Shown here piece by piece: positions 1-9,887 of a stretch of 52,178 nucleotides of DNA. The notes beneath the pieces were generated by a model. The model saw nothing but the letters and a program-made list of their open reading frames with translations. It was not told where the DNA came from and searched no databases. The stretch's first letter is position 1; each line of letters opens with the position of its first letter. The position numbers and the translations under genes are program-made. Source of the stretch: Pilasporangium apinafurcum (taxonomy: Eukaryota; Oomycota; Peronosporomycetes; Pythiales; Pythiaceae). The DNA is taken from the NCBI GenBank assembly GCA_001600495.1, contig BCKE01000053.1, forward strand, positions 163,006 through 215,183. The letters are read 5' to 3'.

Positions 1-233
1 TGTATATCATATATCTCTAACGTTGGTAAATGATGGGAACTTTGGCAAAATGACTTTCTAGTTGCTGTAATTGCTGCTATTGCATATACTTGCAAGATTT
101 AACCTCCCAATTTTATCCATTTCTTAGAAAAAATAATGAAAAAATTAGGTAACTAGGAGTAATACTGTATTAATTAGGTAAAGTCCAAGCGGTATCGAAC
201 ATAAATTTAGTCATTAAACTTCCTCTTTTATAG

Positions 234-380
234 TATTATGGATATGATTTTGTTGGAAATGATTGTGAAAGCCACGAGTACACAGCTACTCTACAATACG
301 TTCCAGAGAGATGTAAGCCAACCAGCATCGCCATCTTCAACATGGGCGATGGTCATATCTGTACAAATGCCTATATTTAG
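234..380 (+). CDS. possible 3'-terminal exon of an unrecognised Cys-containing protein
   Basis: A polypyrimidine stretch ending in ttttatag (acceptor at 232-233) is followed by an open frame of 48 codons ending in TAG at 378-380. The translation is protein-like, with paired Tyr at the start and Cys residues in CESHEYTATLQYVPERC. The same frame stays open after the TAG for about another 35 codons, so the stop could be a disabling mutation in a longer exon. No upstream exon can be joined in the 230 AT-rich bases available. Family not recognised; this may be a gene relic. Confidence 0.25.
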   Translation, partial: YYGYDFVGNDCESHEYTATLQYVPERCKPTSIAIFNMGDGHICTNAYI

Positions 381-541
381 TGTGATCAATTGATCAAGCA
401 CGCCAGATTCGTCACGGACTACCGAAAAGGAAGCAGAATTCAATATGAAACTCGATTCTCACTCCAACGTATGGGAACGCAGTGCATCAATTCACAAAAA
501 ATGACCCAGAGAAACTAATATCCAGCTTCCCATTGCCTCCA

Positions 542-2272
542 CTACACATGTGTAGATGGTTCCGACGATGGTAAACCTGCTGATGGTGAGGCTCCAGTGT
601 CTTTTGGTGGCAATACATCCGTCATATTTGCTTCTTTCTCTCCTGCTCCATGCTCTTCTGGTATTTCTCCTGGCATCACCGTCACTCGCAAGCGAGTCAT
701 TCCCTTCGTCAACATCTCATCCTTAGTCTCGTATTCGTGATGCGCCTCTTTCTTCGTCTCAAATGCCACGACGTCTTCATTCGGAACCGCCCCAGACGTA
801 CTTATCGGCTCCGGTGCTGACGACCATGGCTCGGTAGAACCTGTCAGCGTTACTTTACGTGATAGCAACAGCTGCAACTCATGCTCCATCGCCATTGGCA
901 TCTCATCGGAGGCGAACCGTTTGTATGGTTGGCCATGACGATCGACGATAAATTTCGTAAAGTCCCCATCAACGTAACTTCCAAACTTGCCACGTAATTT
1001 CGCCTTCAAATACGCAAAAACTGCACGTGCATGCGGTCCATTCACATCATCAACCTTGAAGACCTCAAACTTGTCCAGGTATTTTGATGGCAAATCAATT
1101 TTATCTCCATCATTGGAATTATTAGTGTCTTGACTAACAAATTGTGCCGAAGGAAATAGCAAGATTATCAGTCCTTGGTCATGGTACCTCTTCTCCAGCT
1201 CCATCAGTTCTGGGTAATGTGCGGTCGTGACATCCGTGAACGTCGGAATATTTATCACAATTAGCACCTGACCTCGATAACGTACCATTGAGACTTCTTG
1301 TCCACTCAAATCCACATCCGACAGTTCATAAAACGATTGCACGTGGTCCACGTAGCCATGGAACCCTTCACGGTAGTGTACACCGATCTGCAAGAGCGCT
1401 TGCATTAACGTTTGCTGATTGGCTTTGGTACCGGCATTCAACAGTTCCGCCTTGTCGCCGCCACACACACACACCTTGACCCCCCAATCAAAATGCGAGG
1501 CATCAAAAGCTACACAGGTATGGGAATCACTACGCTCAACGATCGGCGTGTACGCCAAATCTGACTCAAACAAGTACAGCTTCTTGGTTTTGGCGTTCAC
1601 AATGACGTACGTATCCTTACCGCCTTGCGCCAGCACTATTGTCATCACTCCACCTAGGAATCCGCCTTTACGTTTGAGCCATTTCGCGTAGATTGCACCG
1701 TCAACAACGTTCCACACTGATGTGCTCTTGAATTCCGTCACACCTTTTGCTGTTGGCACGAGCAAGTCGTTATCGGCGATAGACACCGGTGCCAAGGACG
1801 CAAGCGGATTCTTCTCCTCTTTGTCCTTGTATGATTTTAGGAACCCACTCAATACCAGCGCTTCGACGATTTGAGTGGCATACGCCCGAACTGCCCCGCA
1901 GTTAACCATACTTGGCGGCTGTTGCTGTTCAACTTCTTCACGAGGAACTGCACGATACTGGGCAGTTGTATCGGCAAATGTGTGGCGTTTATAACCGATT
2001 TCCCCCTGCTCTTGGTCGTGAACATTATGTTCAGCACGCTTTTTTGCGCGTATGTTGAGCCAATTCACGAGCCAATCAACTAACGCATTCCCACGCACAC
2101 CATAGACCGATTTTACAAGCGATGCGTGCTCATAACGAAACACTTCGGCCTTCCGAAGCGTCAAATAATTCTCAGCAGCTTTGGTATCGTGCTGCAGCTC
2201 AGGTGGGAGCTCATGGAATCGCTGGAGCCGCTTGAACACACGGCCTTCCAAGTGGGGCCATGGTGTGGCCAT
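542..2272 (-). CDS. GPX-family protein with N-terminal module, catalytic Cys lost
   Basis: A 576-residue protein. The start is placed at the ATG at 2270-2272 because the paralogues all begin just before LEGRVF; the frame is open 57 codons further upstream. Layout: helical N-terminus (1-100), DEP-like stretch (YATQIVEALVLSGFL), PH-like domain (around GAIYAKWLKRKGGFLGG), then a GPX-like fold from about residue 305 to 480 and a low-complexity acidic/Ser-Pro tail. The usual peroxidatic site NVSSLCG reads NIPTFTD here, the FPCNQF loop reads FPSAQF, and the WNFTKF motif reads GDFTKF, so the Cys and Trp are gone and the Asn is Asp. The Gln of the FPCNQF loop remains. By family knowledge it should not be a thiol peroxidase; a structural or binding role is inferred. 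First of six same-strand members of the cluster. Confidence 0.85.
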   Translation of the reverse strand: MATPWPHLEGRVFKRLQRFHELPPELQHDTKAAENYLTLRKAEVFRYEHASLVKSVYGVRGNALVDWLVNWLNIRAKKRAEHNVHDQEQGEIGYKRHTFADTTAQYRAVPREEVEQQQPPSMVNCGAVRAYATQIVEALVLSGFLKSYKDKEEKNPLASLAPVSIADNDLLVPTAKGVTEFKSTSVWNVVDGAIYAKWLKRKGGFLGGVMTIVLAQGGKDTYVIVNAKTKKLYLFESDLAYTPIVERSDSHTCVAFDASHFDWGVKVCVCGGDKAELLNAGTKANQQTLMQALLQIGVHYREGFHGYVDHVQSFYELSDVDLSGQEVSMVRYRGQVLIVINIPTFTDVTTAHYPELMELEKRYHDQGLIILLFPSAQFVSQDTNNSNDGDKIDLPSKYLDKFEVFKVDDVNGPHARAVFAYLKAKLRGKFGSYVDGDFTKFIVDRHGQPYKRFASDEMPMAMEHELQLLLSRKVTLTGSTEPWSSAPEPISTSGAVPNEDVVAFETKKEAHHEYETKDEMLTKGMTRLRVTVMPGEIPEEHGAGEKEANMTDVLPPKDTGASPSAGLPSSEPSTHV

Positions 2273-2848
2273 TTGTCTACGTCTTGATTGTGCAGACAGT
2301 TTGAGGAATATAAAATGAATCGATTTGTCAAAGGAACCGACTGCAGTCACTTTAGTAAAATAACTAGTGCACCTTTCACAGTATTTGCCAAGAAAGGTGC
2401 CGTCTGAGACGCAATAAAGAAAATAAACTCTAAAACATGCCACCGTTGATGAACTCCCGTCTCAGAGCGTATTTTTTTAAAGCCCAGATGGGGTCTTTCA
2501 CTTTCACATACCGGTTGGAGCTCTCTAATAAGAAGATTCATTGCTTGTTAGGCGATGATGAATACAGATATGAAGTAGCCCCTTGATTGTAATTAGCCAT
2601 CGAACCGTACTAAGGACTAAGTAGATGAATACAATTATGGTAATGAAAACACTCAAAGATGATGCTGTCACGTCCATTCCACGTCTTTACATGCTTTTTT
2701 ATTTGTGTTTATCTTAAATCTACAAAGTATAGCTATTCTATATATGTATCATGATCGTTCACTCTCCAGACAAATTCTTAGATTCGTCTAACTTGAAAGC
2801 GCTTGAAGGGGAATCAGGACGTAATTGTAGCTCCCCCATCCTATCTAT

Positions 2849-4261
2849 CTACGCTTCGCGGTTCAGCAGCTGCTGAACGGCTGCTTCCATTGCATGCGGT
2901 GGCGCCTCCGGTGCAAAATGTGAGACTGGCTGGCCCTGGCGATCGATCAGATACTTAGTAAAGTTCCAATCGACGTATTCTCCAAATACGCTAGGTAACT
3001 TGTGCTTTAAATATGCAAACACTGGTCGTGCATTCGGTCCATTGACGTCTGCTTTCCGGAAAAGCGTGAAATTCTTCTGCACATTATGGGGCAATTCGAC
3101 GATTGTATCATCGATGCTTGGGTTTACATTGTCGAATTGGTCACTGATGAACGCAAGTACAAGCAACCCTTGATCACGGTATTTTTGCTCCATCTCCAAT
3201 AATTCGGGGTAATTCGTCGTGGCTACCACCGAGAGGCTTGGGACATTCACGATAAGCAACACTTTGCCGTGGAACTGTTGCATTTTCACGTTATTCCCAT
3301 TGATATCAACATCACATAGTTCGTAAATCGATTGAACCTGATCGAGATGTGTTTGACTAGCCGCTGACTCACGATAACGAAGCCCAACACTCACCAGCGC
3401 ATGTACGAGTGCGTCCTGTTCGATCTTATTTTGCGCATTGAGCAACTCTTCTGCATACTCTTTGGTATCATCACCGCTGCCACCCGTTATGGTTAATTGA
3501 ACGCCAAACTCGAAATGCCCCGATGTGTCATATTCCACGGAACTATAAGGTGCTGAAAATTCCGCTATACACTCACGCGCCAGATCCGAGTGAAATAGAT
3601 AGACCGCCTTGAGATGGTGATTCGCAACTATATATACGCCTTTTCCCTGAGTTATTTTGCCCAACAGTCCAGCTTTCCGCTTGAGCCATTTGGCGTAAAT
3701 TGCGCCGTCCACGAGGTTCCAAACACATGGTCGTTGCCGATCGGTAGCGTATTTCGCTATTGGAACAAGCAGATCATTGTCGTTGAGCCATTCATCAGCT
3801 GGTTGATGTTGATCTTGTAACTGTTCTTCATGTTCATCATCTTCTTTGTAGAGTGTCAGATAACCATGCAAGACCAACGCCTGTGCGATTTCCTTGGCAT
3901 ACGCTTGAGTATCATTTGTTTTTTTTGAGGGTGACTGCAGCGGTTCTCGCGCTTCTGATCTCGTTGTGGTATCTACTACCACAATTTCAGGCCGTTGTTC
4001 ATCCATTTTATCGCTTTGGTGTTGTTCTTCGTCTTTTTCCTTTTTCTTCTCTACGTTGAGCCATTTATTCAGTGAAACAACCAGGTCTTTGCCTCGAATC
4101 CCCCAGACAGACTTCAATAACTTCGTGTGTTCGAACGTGAACACATCGGTACGAATCGTCAAGTACGTTTCTGCGTCGACTGTGTCCTGACGAAGCTGTT
4201 TAGAAAGCAACGAGAAACGACGCAGTCGGTCAAACACACGACCTTCCAGTTGCTGGGTCAT
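2849..4261 (-). CDS. GPX-family protein with N-terminal module, catalytic Cys lost
   Basis: A 470-residue protein starting MTQQLEGRVFDRL, the start used across the family. It has the N-terminal helical segment, a K/E/Q-rich insert near residues 65-105, a DEP-like stretch (YAKEIAQALVLHGYL), a PH-like domain (GAIYAKWLKRKAGLLGK) and a GPX-like C-terminus from about 310. The peroxidatic Cys position reads NVPSLSV and the FPCNQF loop reads FISDQF, so both usual Cys residues are missing. The Gln of that loop and the WNFTKY motif are retained, making it less eroded than the neighbour at 542-2272. It lacks the C-terminal tail of that neighbour. Predicted to be a pseudoenzyme, inferred from the missing residues. 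Confidence 0.85.
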   Translation of the reverse strand: MTQQLEGRVFDRLRRFSLLSKQLRQDTVDAETYLTIRTDVFTFEHTKLLKSVWGIRGKDLVVSLNKWLNVEKKKEKDEEQHQSDKMDEQRPEIVVVDTTTRSEAREPLQSPSKKTNDTQAYAKEIAQALVLHGYLTLYKEDDEHEEQLQDQHQPADEWLNDNDLLVPIAKYATDRQRPCVWNLVDGAIYAKWLKRKAGLLGKITQGKGVYIVANHHLKAVYLFHSDLARECIAEFSAPYSSVEYDTSGHFEFGVQLTITGGSGDDTKEYAEELLNAQNKIEQDALVHALVSVGLRYRESAASQTHLDQVQSIYELCDVDINGNNVKMQQFHGKVLLIVNVPSLSVVATTNYPELLEMEQKYRDQGLLVLAFISDQFDNVNPSIDDTIVELPHNVQKNFTLFRKADVNGPNARPVFAYLKHKLPSVFGEYVDWNFTKYLIDRQGQPVSHFAPEAPPHAMEAAVQQLLNREA

Positions 4262-4619
4262 GGAGTTATAATTATTAGTAGATTTTGGTTTTCGTGAGCG
4301 TTCTTTGCTGATTGTGGAGTTCGACTCTTCGAGTGTAAGTTTAAGAATGACTTTTCATTGCCTGGGCGATCTTTTCTTCTCAAACAGGTGTGGTACACTA
4401 CTAATTTTCTGAATGAAGCCATTACGCGTCTCGCATGATACTGTCGCAGACGAATGATACTTTGGAACCCATCAACGACAAGGTACGATATGTGACGATT
4501 CCATAGTTTTACACGTTTTGAAGTCGCAAATCGAAGCAGATCAACTTGCTAATTTTTTATCAACACTGTATATTCAATCCATAAACTGCGATTTCTCAAT
4601 CTACTCATGGTGTTCAAAT

Positions 4620-6605
4620 TTACTGCCTCGTCCTCCATAGACCCTGTCTAGATGTAGAATTTGGCAAATGAATTTTCATGCGCGTTGTGATGTGCATTAC
4701 TTTCGCCCATACAGACGCAAACACATTCCTTACATGCGTGGGGAAAATCCGCACCACTCGATTGGTAGCACTGTACAATGACGCAGAGTAATCACTGACT
4801 CGAGTCTTCACGTAATCTTTCGCACAAGCCGCAGAACCACAGATACTGCTTACAACCCTCAAGATGCGATTAGTTAGTGGAGACGCGGTCGTAACAACCG
4901 CATTTTTCTTCTCTAAAGCAAAACGGCACACTTTCGACACTTTTGAGAACACCGTTGGGATGTATGTGCTATCCATTTTCTTCACGACAGGCGTGACAAA
5001 CCGTGCGTCCAAGTCGTGTAGTGTCTGCCCACTGACTGCGCGGAGAACTACATCAGCTGTCGACTCAGTCGCTCGTGCAACAGAGGAAATTACTGGCAAG
5101 CTCGTGGCGTAGTTATAGACGCTCTTGGCTCTGTTGTAGTAGTAGGATGTCCACGTATACCATGGCCGTTCCGTTGGCTGTGTGGTCGTCGGTTGACTGC
5201 TAGTACTGCCACTGATAGAATCTGTTTTTACAGATGGACGTGGAAGGGTGTCGGTCTTGAAAAACACTTGCACTGGACTGATGGGTAAACCTGTTGAAGA
5301 TGTACTAGTCTGGCTGGCCAACTTCCATTCCATATCTTCTAAGGACGCCGGCTCAACGATCTGTGGTGAACGTGGGTCTTCGATCTTCATCGCATCCAGT
5401 CCCACTTCTTCTTTGTATTGCTTCATGAACTCGTTCAGTTCGTCGACATTAGTCTCTGGCGCTTGGTTGTCTAATATTTCCTCTTCTTCGGGTGGTGTCA
5501 CCACCATTCTCAGACCGCTGTCGAGTTTCTTTAAATCAGCCTCACGTTCTTGTTCCTTCATATATTCTTGTAGCTGATTGTTCGACGGCCGTGTATCTTC
5601 ACTATCACTGTCTTCACTCTCTGTTGATTCGTCCGTCAAACGGGGTGGCTGCTGATTGTTCATATCTTCGTCATCATAGTCATCGAACTCTTCACGATAA
5701 CGCATGCCGATGCTGAGTAGCGCATGTAGCAACATCTCCTGCTCTGACGTGTCGGGGGCATTCAAAAGCACTGGCTTCTTTTTCTTCTCACCTTCATTAC
5801 CAATGCTGCTCAATTTCACACCAAAATCAAAATGAGAGGCGTCTAATTCCACCCAAGTCGTATTGCCTCGCCATTCAGACATACAGACACGTGCAAGATC
5901 AGATTTAAACAAGTATGTAGTCTGTGTCTTCGCGTTGACGATGACATAAGTATCTTTTCCCTGCGTGATTTTACTCAACACTCCAGCTTTACGCTTTAAA
6001 CATTTGGCATAGATCGCACCGTCCACGACATCCCAAACGGAAGTACTACTTCGATTCGAGACGCTTTTGGCGATTGGCAAAAGTACTTCATTGTCACTGA
6101 TATACTCGATAGGAAGCGGCGCAAGCAACTTTTTCTCATTGTCCTTGTAGGGCTTTAAAAATCCGTGCAGTACCAGCGCTTCCGCGATCTTCTTGGCGTA
6201 GACACGCAACACCGCAGGGTTCGGTATACCACTTGGATAATATGGCGTTTCTCCACGCACCAAAGCTCGCATCTCGGCGGTGGCATCGGAAAAAGAGAGT
6301 AACTTATCGTCATCTTTGTTGCTTTGCTTGTTCTTCTTTTCGGCTTCTTGCTGTTTCTTTTTCTGGTCACGTTGATATTTCTCGGCTCGAATGGTAAGCC
6401 ATGTAGTTAACGCTTCAATAAGCACTTTGCCTCGCACCCCCCACACCGACTTCACCAGTGACGTGGCTTCAGGTTGAAAAATTTCACCTTTTGCGATCGT
6501 TAAATACGTTTCTGCTGCCTTTGTGTCCTCTTGTAACTCGGCGGAGAGCATCGCAAACTGCATCAGTCGCTCAAATGCTCGACCTTCCAAGTCCGGATTC
6601 TTCAT
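4620..6605 (-). CDS. fusion: GPX-cluster N-terminal module joined to perilipin-like helical domain
   Basis: A 661-residue protein starting MKNPDLEGRAFERLMQF. Residues 1-300 match the N-terminal module of the GPX cluster (helices, DEP-like VYAKKIAEALVLHGFL, PH-like GAIYAKCLKRKAGVLSK). Residues 300-470 are an acidic, Ser/Pro/Thr-rich linker. From about 480 the sequence matches not GPX but the C-terminal domain of the two genes at 29663-30729 and 34165-35336: RPWYTWTSYYY, then a YNYATSLPV motif, then VSGQTLHDLDARFVTPV. That domain resembles perilipin-type lipid-droplet helices (inference). No GPX motif is present anywhere. The frame is intact over 2 kb, so this looks like a real gene made by domain replacement, not an assembly error. 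Confidence 0.85.
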   Translation of the reverse strand: MKNPDLEGRAFERLMQFAMLSAELQEDTKAAETYLTIAKGEIFQPEATSLVKSVWGVRGKVLIEALTTWLTIRAEKYQRDQKKKQQEAEKKNKQSNKDDDKLLSFSDATAEMRALVRGETPYYPSGIPNPAVLRVYAKKIAEALVLHGFLKPYKDNEKKLLAPLPIEYISDNEVLLPIAKSVSNRSSTSVWDVVDGAIYAKCLKRKAGVLSKITQGKDTYVIVNAKTQTTYLFKSDLARVCMSEWRGNTTWVELDASHFDFGVKLSSIGNEGEKKKKPVLLNAPDTSEQEMLLHALLSIGMRYREEFDDYDDEDMNNQQPPRLTDESTESEDSDSEDTRPSNNQLQEYMKEQEREADLKKLDSGLRMVVTPPEEEEILDNQAPETNVDELNEFMKQYKEEVGLDAMKIEDPRSPQIVEPASLEDMEWKLASQTSTSSTGLPISPVQVFFKTDTLPRPSVKTDSISGSTSSQPTTTQPTERPWYTWTSYYYNRAKSVYNYATSLPVISSVARATESTADVVLRAVSGQTLHDLDARFVTPVVKKMDSTYIPTVFSKVSKVCRFALEKKNAVVTTASPLTNRILRVVSSICGSAACAKDYVKTRVSDYSASLYSATNRVVRIFPTHVRNVFASVWAKVMHITTRMKIHLPNSTSRQGLWRTRQ

Positions 6606-7123
6606 ATTGCTTCAACTTCACAAAAACAGGGAATTAGTTTTCTGGTAATCGTTCGCTGTTGTTCGCAACGTTGCAATTTCTTGAATGACCTGGCAAGATT
6701 TGCTTCAAGGTGATATCTGCAACTCGTCGGCAAGTTTTAACAAGGTGCATCCACCAAAATTAACGGCAACTTCCACTGGCAGCCATCATTATCCGTCCGA
6801 TTTTATAAACAAATGACCCTTCAGCAGTCAAGAATTGTCGCGATCGATATGAATTCGAGAGACATTGCCATCACGTCCCACGACGTGTCACTCACGCACG
6901 TAGTCATCTTTGAAACGAGAAAATGAGAAGAAAGCGAATCGCAAATCCTGGAAAAAAGCCTGTCACTCTATGTATTTTAATTCATCACATCTTGGCCACC
7001 TCGGCAGGCTTGTCAGCTTAGTTCAACCCAGACAAATAAAAAAAACAGAATATAAACACGCTGATTCAGTACCTACGGTCAAGTTTCCTTCTCCTTCCCT
7101 TTCCCATTTGATGTTTGCCTTGC

Positions 7124-8389
7124 TTACGGCGCTTCAGCCGGCTTTTGTCCGAGTAGGAATTTGATGTCCTCTTCAAATGAGAACGGCAAATCTTTCGGAG
7201 CAAATCGCTTGTAAGGTTGACCATTCCGATCGATCAAGAACTTGGTAAAGTTCCACTTCACAAAGTTGCCAAACGATCCTGGAAGCTTCGCCTTCAGATA
7301 CGTGAATACTGGACGAGCATCCGCGCCATTGACGTCATGCTTCTCGAAGAATGGAAACGTGCAGTTGTATTTCTTGACAAACTCCATGATTTCTTCATGT
7401 GTACCAGGCTCTTGGCCGTTGAATTGGTTGCATGGGAATGCCAGGATCTGCAGTCCTTGGTCACGGTATTTCTCATCGAGCTTGGCCAGTTTTGGATACG
7501 TAAGTGGCGTAAGCTTGCACAGACTCGAAACATTGACGACTAAAATCACTTTACCCTTATATTTCTCCATCGACACTTCATCACCACTCATATCGTAGTC
7601 CTTTAGTTCGTAGAAACTTTTGACCGACTCCATATCGAGATTAAACACCTCGCGGTAAGTCGCCCCGCCATTGATAATAGCGTTAAGCCACTCGTCTTGT
7701 TTTTCCTTTGAAGCAGCACCGAAGATGGCAAATCCGCTGTCCGTTGACACTTTGATACCAAAGTCAACAGACTTATCGAATTGTACGTGCGCTTCCGACA
7801 ACTCGAATGCCTGTGTTGCCTTCAGTGCATAGTCCGAATCGAAGAGAAAAAATGTCTTCAACTTGTCATTCACCAGCGCATAGACGTCCTTGGTAGATGG
7901 ACCGCTGATGTAACCTTTCATGGATTTCTTAACCATGCCCGCCTGGATTGTGCCATCACGCACTGTCCATACTGACACATCCGTCGCGCGTTCGGTCAGT
8001 CGGATATCCGTCGAAACAAAGAAAGTCGAGGAATTTTCCGCAAACTTTTCAAGTGTCGTCGCACTGGACACGTCGCTTTCTTTGTATAATGCCAAGCGAC
8101 CACTTAACACCAACCCATCGACCAAATGATGGGCGCGCTCTTTCACGCCAGCGGTTGCGTCGTCATTTTCTTTCCCTTTTTGTAAATACGTCTGAACAAA
8201 CTCGACCAATTTGTCGGCTTTAATGCCTGTGACCGTGAGCCACCACGAGAGTTTCTCCGGCTGGAAGGCGTTTGTGATGATCAATTCGGCCTTCAACTGC
8301 TTCACGACCTCTTGGTCTTCCGCAGAGAATGTCTGAAAACGGCGTAAGCGCTCAAACACACGGCCTTCCAACGCGCTGCTGCTGCTCAT
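7124..8389 (-). CDS. glutathione peroxidase-like protein with DEP/PH-like N-terminus
   Basis: A 421-residue protein; start set at MSSSSALEGRVF (ATG 8387-8389). An in-frame ATG at 8480-8482 would add 31 Arg/Ser-rich residues that could act as a mitochondrial presequence, so the start is not settled. The N-terminal module (1-245) is followed by a GPX domain with peroxidatic Cys near residue 290 (NVSSLCKLT), the FPCNQF loop and the WNFTKF motif; these supply the Cys-Gln-Trp-Asn tetrad of the family. Cys replaces selenocysteine, so a thioredoxin-type reductant is likely. The usual CGLT is CKLT here. A second Cys in YNCTFPFF may be the resolving one. Expected role: reduction of lipid or hydrogen peroxides, perhaps membrane-tethered by the PH-like part. 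Confidence 0.88.
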   Translation of the reverse strand: MSSSSALEGRVFERLRRFQTFSAEDQEVVKQLKAELIITNAFQPEKLSWWLTVTGIKADKLVEFVQTYLQKGKENDDATAGVKERAHHLVDGLVLSGRLALYKESDVSSATTLEKFAENSSTFFVSTDIRLTERATDVSVWTVRDGTIQAGMVKKSMKGYISGPSTKDVYALVNDKLKTFFLFDSDYALKATQAFELSEAHVQFDKSVDFGIKVSTDSGFAIFGAASKEKQDEWLNAIINGGATYREVFNLDMESVKSFYELKDYDMSGDEVSMEKYKGKVILVVNVSSLCKLTPLTYPKLAKLDEKYRDQGLQILAFPCNQFNGQEPGTHEEIMEFVKKYNCTFPFFEKHDVNGADARPVFTYLKAKLPGSFGNFVKWNFTKFLIDRNGQPYKRFAPKDLPFSFEEDIKFLLGQKPAEAP

Positions 8390-8702
8390 TCTAATGATGT
8401 GATTGATGGAGAGATAGGCAGAAAATGTGCGACTTTTTTCCGACAGACGGATAACTCGACAAGAGATTCGTGGTGGGACCAAACAACTAATATCACAAAA
8501 ACCAGTACATTATGGCTTTGAAAAGATATTAATGTACATTGAAATAAATAATGTATTGGAGTAAATTATAATAACAACGTGACAATTGCGATTGTGCGTG
8601 ATTGGATAAAACTCGAGCAATGTGCTGTACACTTTTTTCCCCAGGCGTAGTAGAGAAAGCAGAGCTGTAGTGTATGAAGTAGACATTGTTTTATAGTGTT
8701 AG

Positions 8703-9887
8703 TTTCTACTGAGCCTCTCAATAGCGAAGCATATTGAATTCAAGTATTTACCACCTCACGTCCATCTATTGAGTGTCGCTTCAACATCATCCGCCAAAAC
8801 AGAAAGAACCGCAGCTTTGAGAAACAGGATAGTCAAAAAATCAAACCAACTACGAGGCGTCCTTGTTTTTGAACGTTGTGATAAAATAACATCAACGAGC
8901 CACGGTATTGAAGAGAACATCACTAAAAAGCGCAGAGCCCGCCCGGATTTTGCGGAACGGAAAGTTCGACAAAAGCAAAGCGTACACACCACTGTGAAGA
9001 CTGGCTGGAGAAAGTTTTGCAAAGACAAAAGAATAGCAAAAAAGATTGATAAGGCTGTATGAGTTTGTTCAAGAATAGCATGTGAGGCATCTATGCTGGC
9101 ATCCGTCCATGTTCTGCGATTATTGGAAGCTGGCGAAGAACTCCCTTCATTGGATAATAACTTTTTCAATCGATGCACATCTGCAATAGCCAACTCGGCC
9201 GGCAGCGGAGAGGTTCATTCTGATTTGAAGACCAGCCTAGACCTTTACAGGACCCAGCACTCTTCAGTTTATGAACCGACAGAGAAGCAATCCTATATGA
9301 GTCAGATGTTGGTTATGATTGCTCAACAAGCAAGGCAGAATTTTCAAGTCAGCAACCGATTGGCGTTCTACTCCCGGTTGTGTAAGTGGATGCGCTTGCA
9401 GATACGTCTTCACAACAGTGACTATTTCGAAAAGCACCAAGACAAGATAATCAAGAGTGCTGTTTCACTGCTGGTCCGTGCGAGCACCCAAACTCAGTAT
9501 AGCTTATTCGGCCAGATGCTCGCGTATGGAAACGCAAGTTTCACAAGCTCAGCTAAAGACGACATTGCTGTTCCCACAACGACCCTACGGAAGAAAATTG
9601 GTTCCAGGTGTCGTGTTGCTGATGTGGACGAGTTCAGGACGAGCAAGCTGTGTTGTGCTTGTCACAAAGAGATAAAAGGGTATGTGCCTGACGAAGAAAT
9701 TGTCAGTGACGGTCTTTATGGTGTGCGACACTGCAAAAATAATGAATGTCATCACACATTGTGGGACCGTGACATCAACGCCGCAATAAATATTTTGAGA
9801 CTATTCATCGACCAAGTGAAGGAAAAGAAGAGACTCGAGGCGTTCGCGAGGAAAGAGAATGAATTGGTACTCGAAATCAAAAACTGA
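8703..9887 (+). pseudogene. Fanzor1-type RNA-guided nuclease remnant, internally deleted
   Basis: One frame runs from 8703 to the TGA at 9885-9887 with a single in-frame stop (TGA 9060-9062). After that stop the frame continues without a break in register into a Fanzor1-like N-terminal helical part (HVLRLLEAGEELPSL, then YMSQMLVMIAQQARQNF). At about residue 130 after the first ATG (9093) it jumps to the C-terminal half: AYGNASF, then VDEFRTSKLCCACH (alternative Glu plus zinc finger), then WDRDINAAINIL, which holds the RuvC-III Asp. The middle, with the WED-like part and the RuvC-I Asp, is missing. The related copy at 47.3-49.2 kb still has that middle. It cannot cut DNA as it stands. An antisense ORF over 8756-9193 is a by-product. 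It sits between two GPX genes. Confidence 0.75.

Noticed and set aside
8756-9193. 145-codon minus-strand frame with hydrophobic stretches
   Set aside because: It lies opposite the Fanzor1 N-terminal frame, whose translation aligns with the second Fanzor1 copy; the hydrophobicity is a complement effect of Lys/Glu codons.
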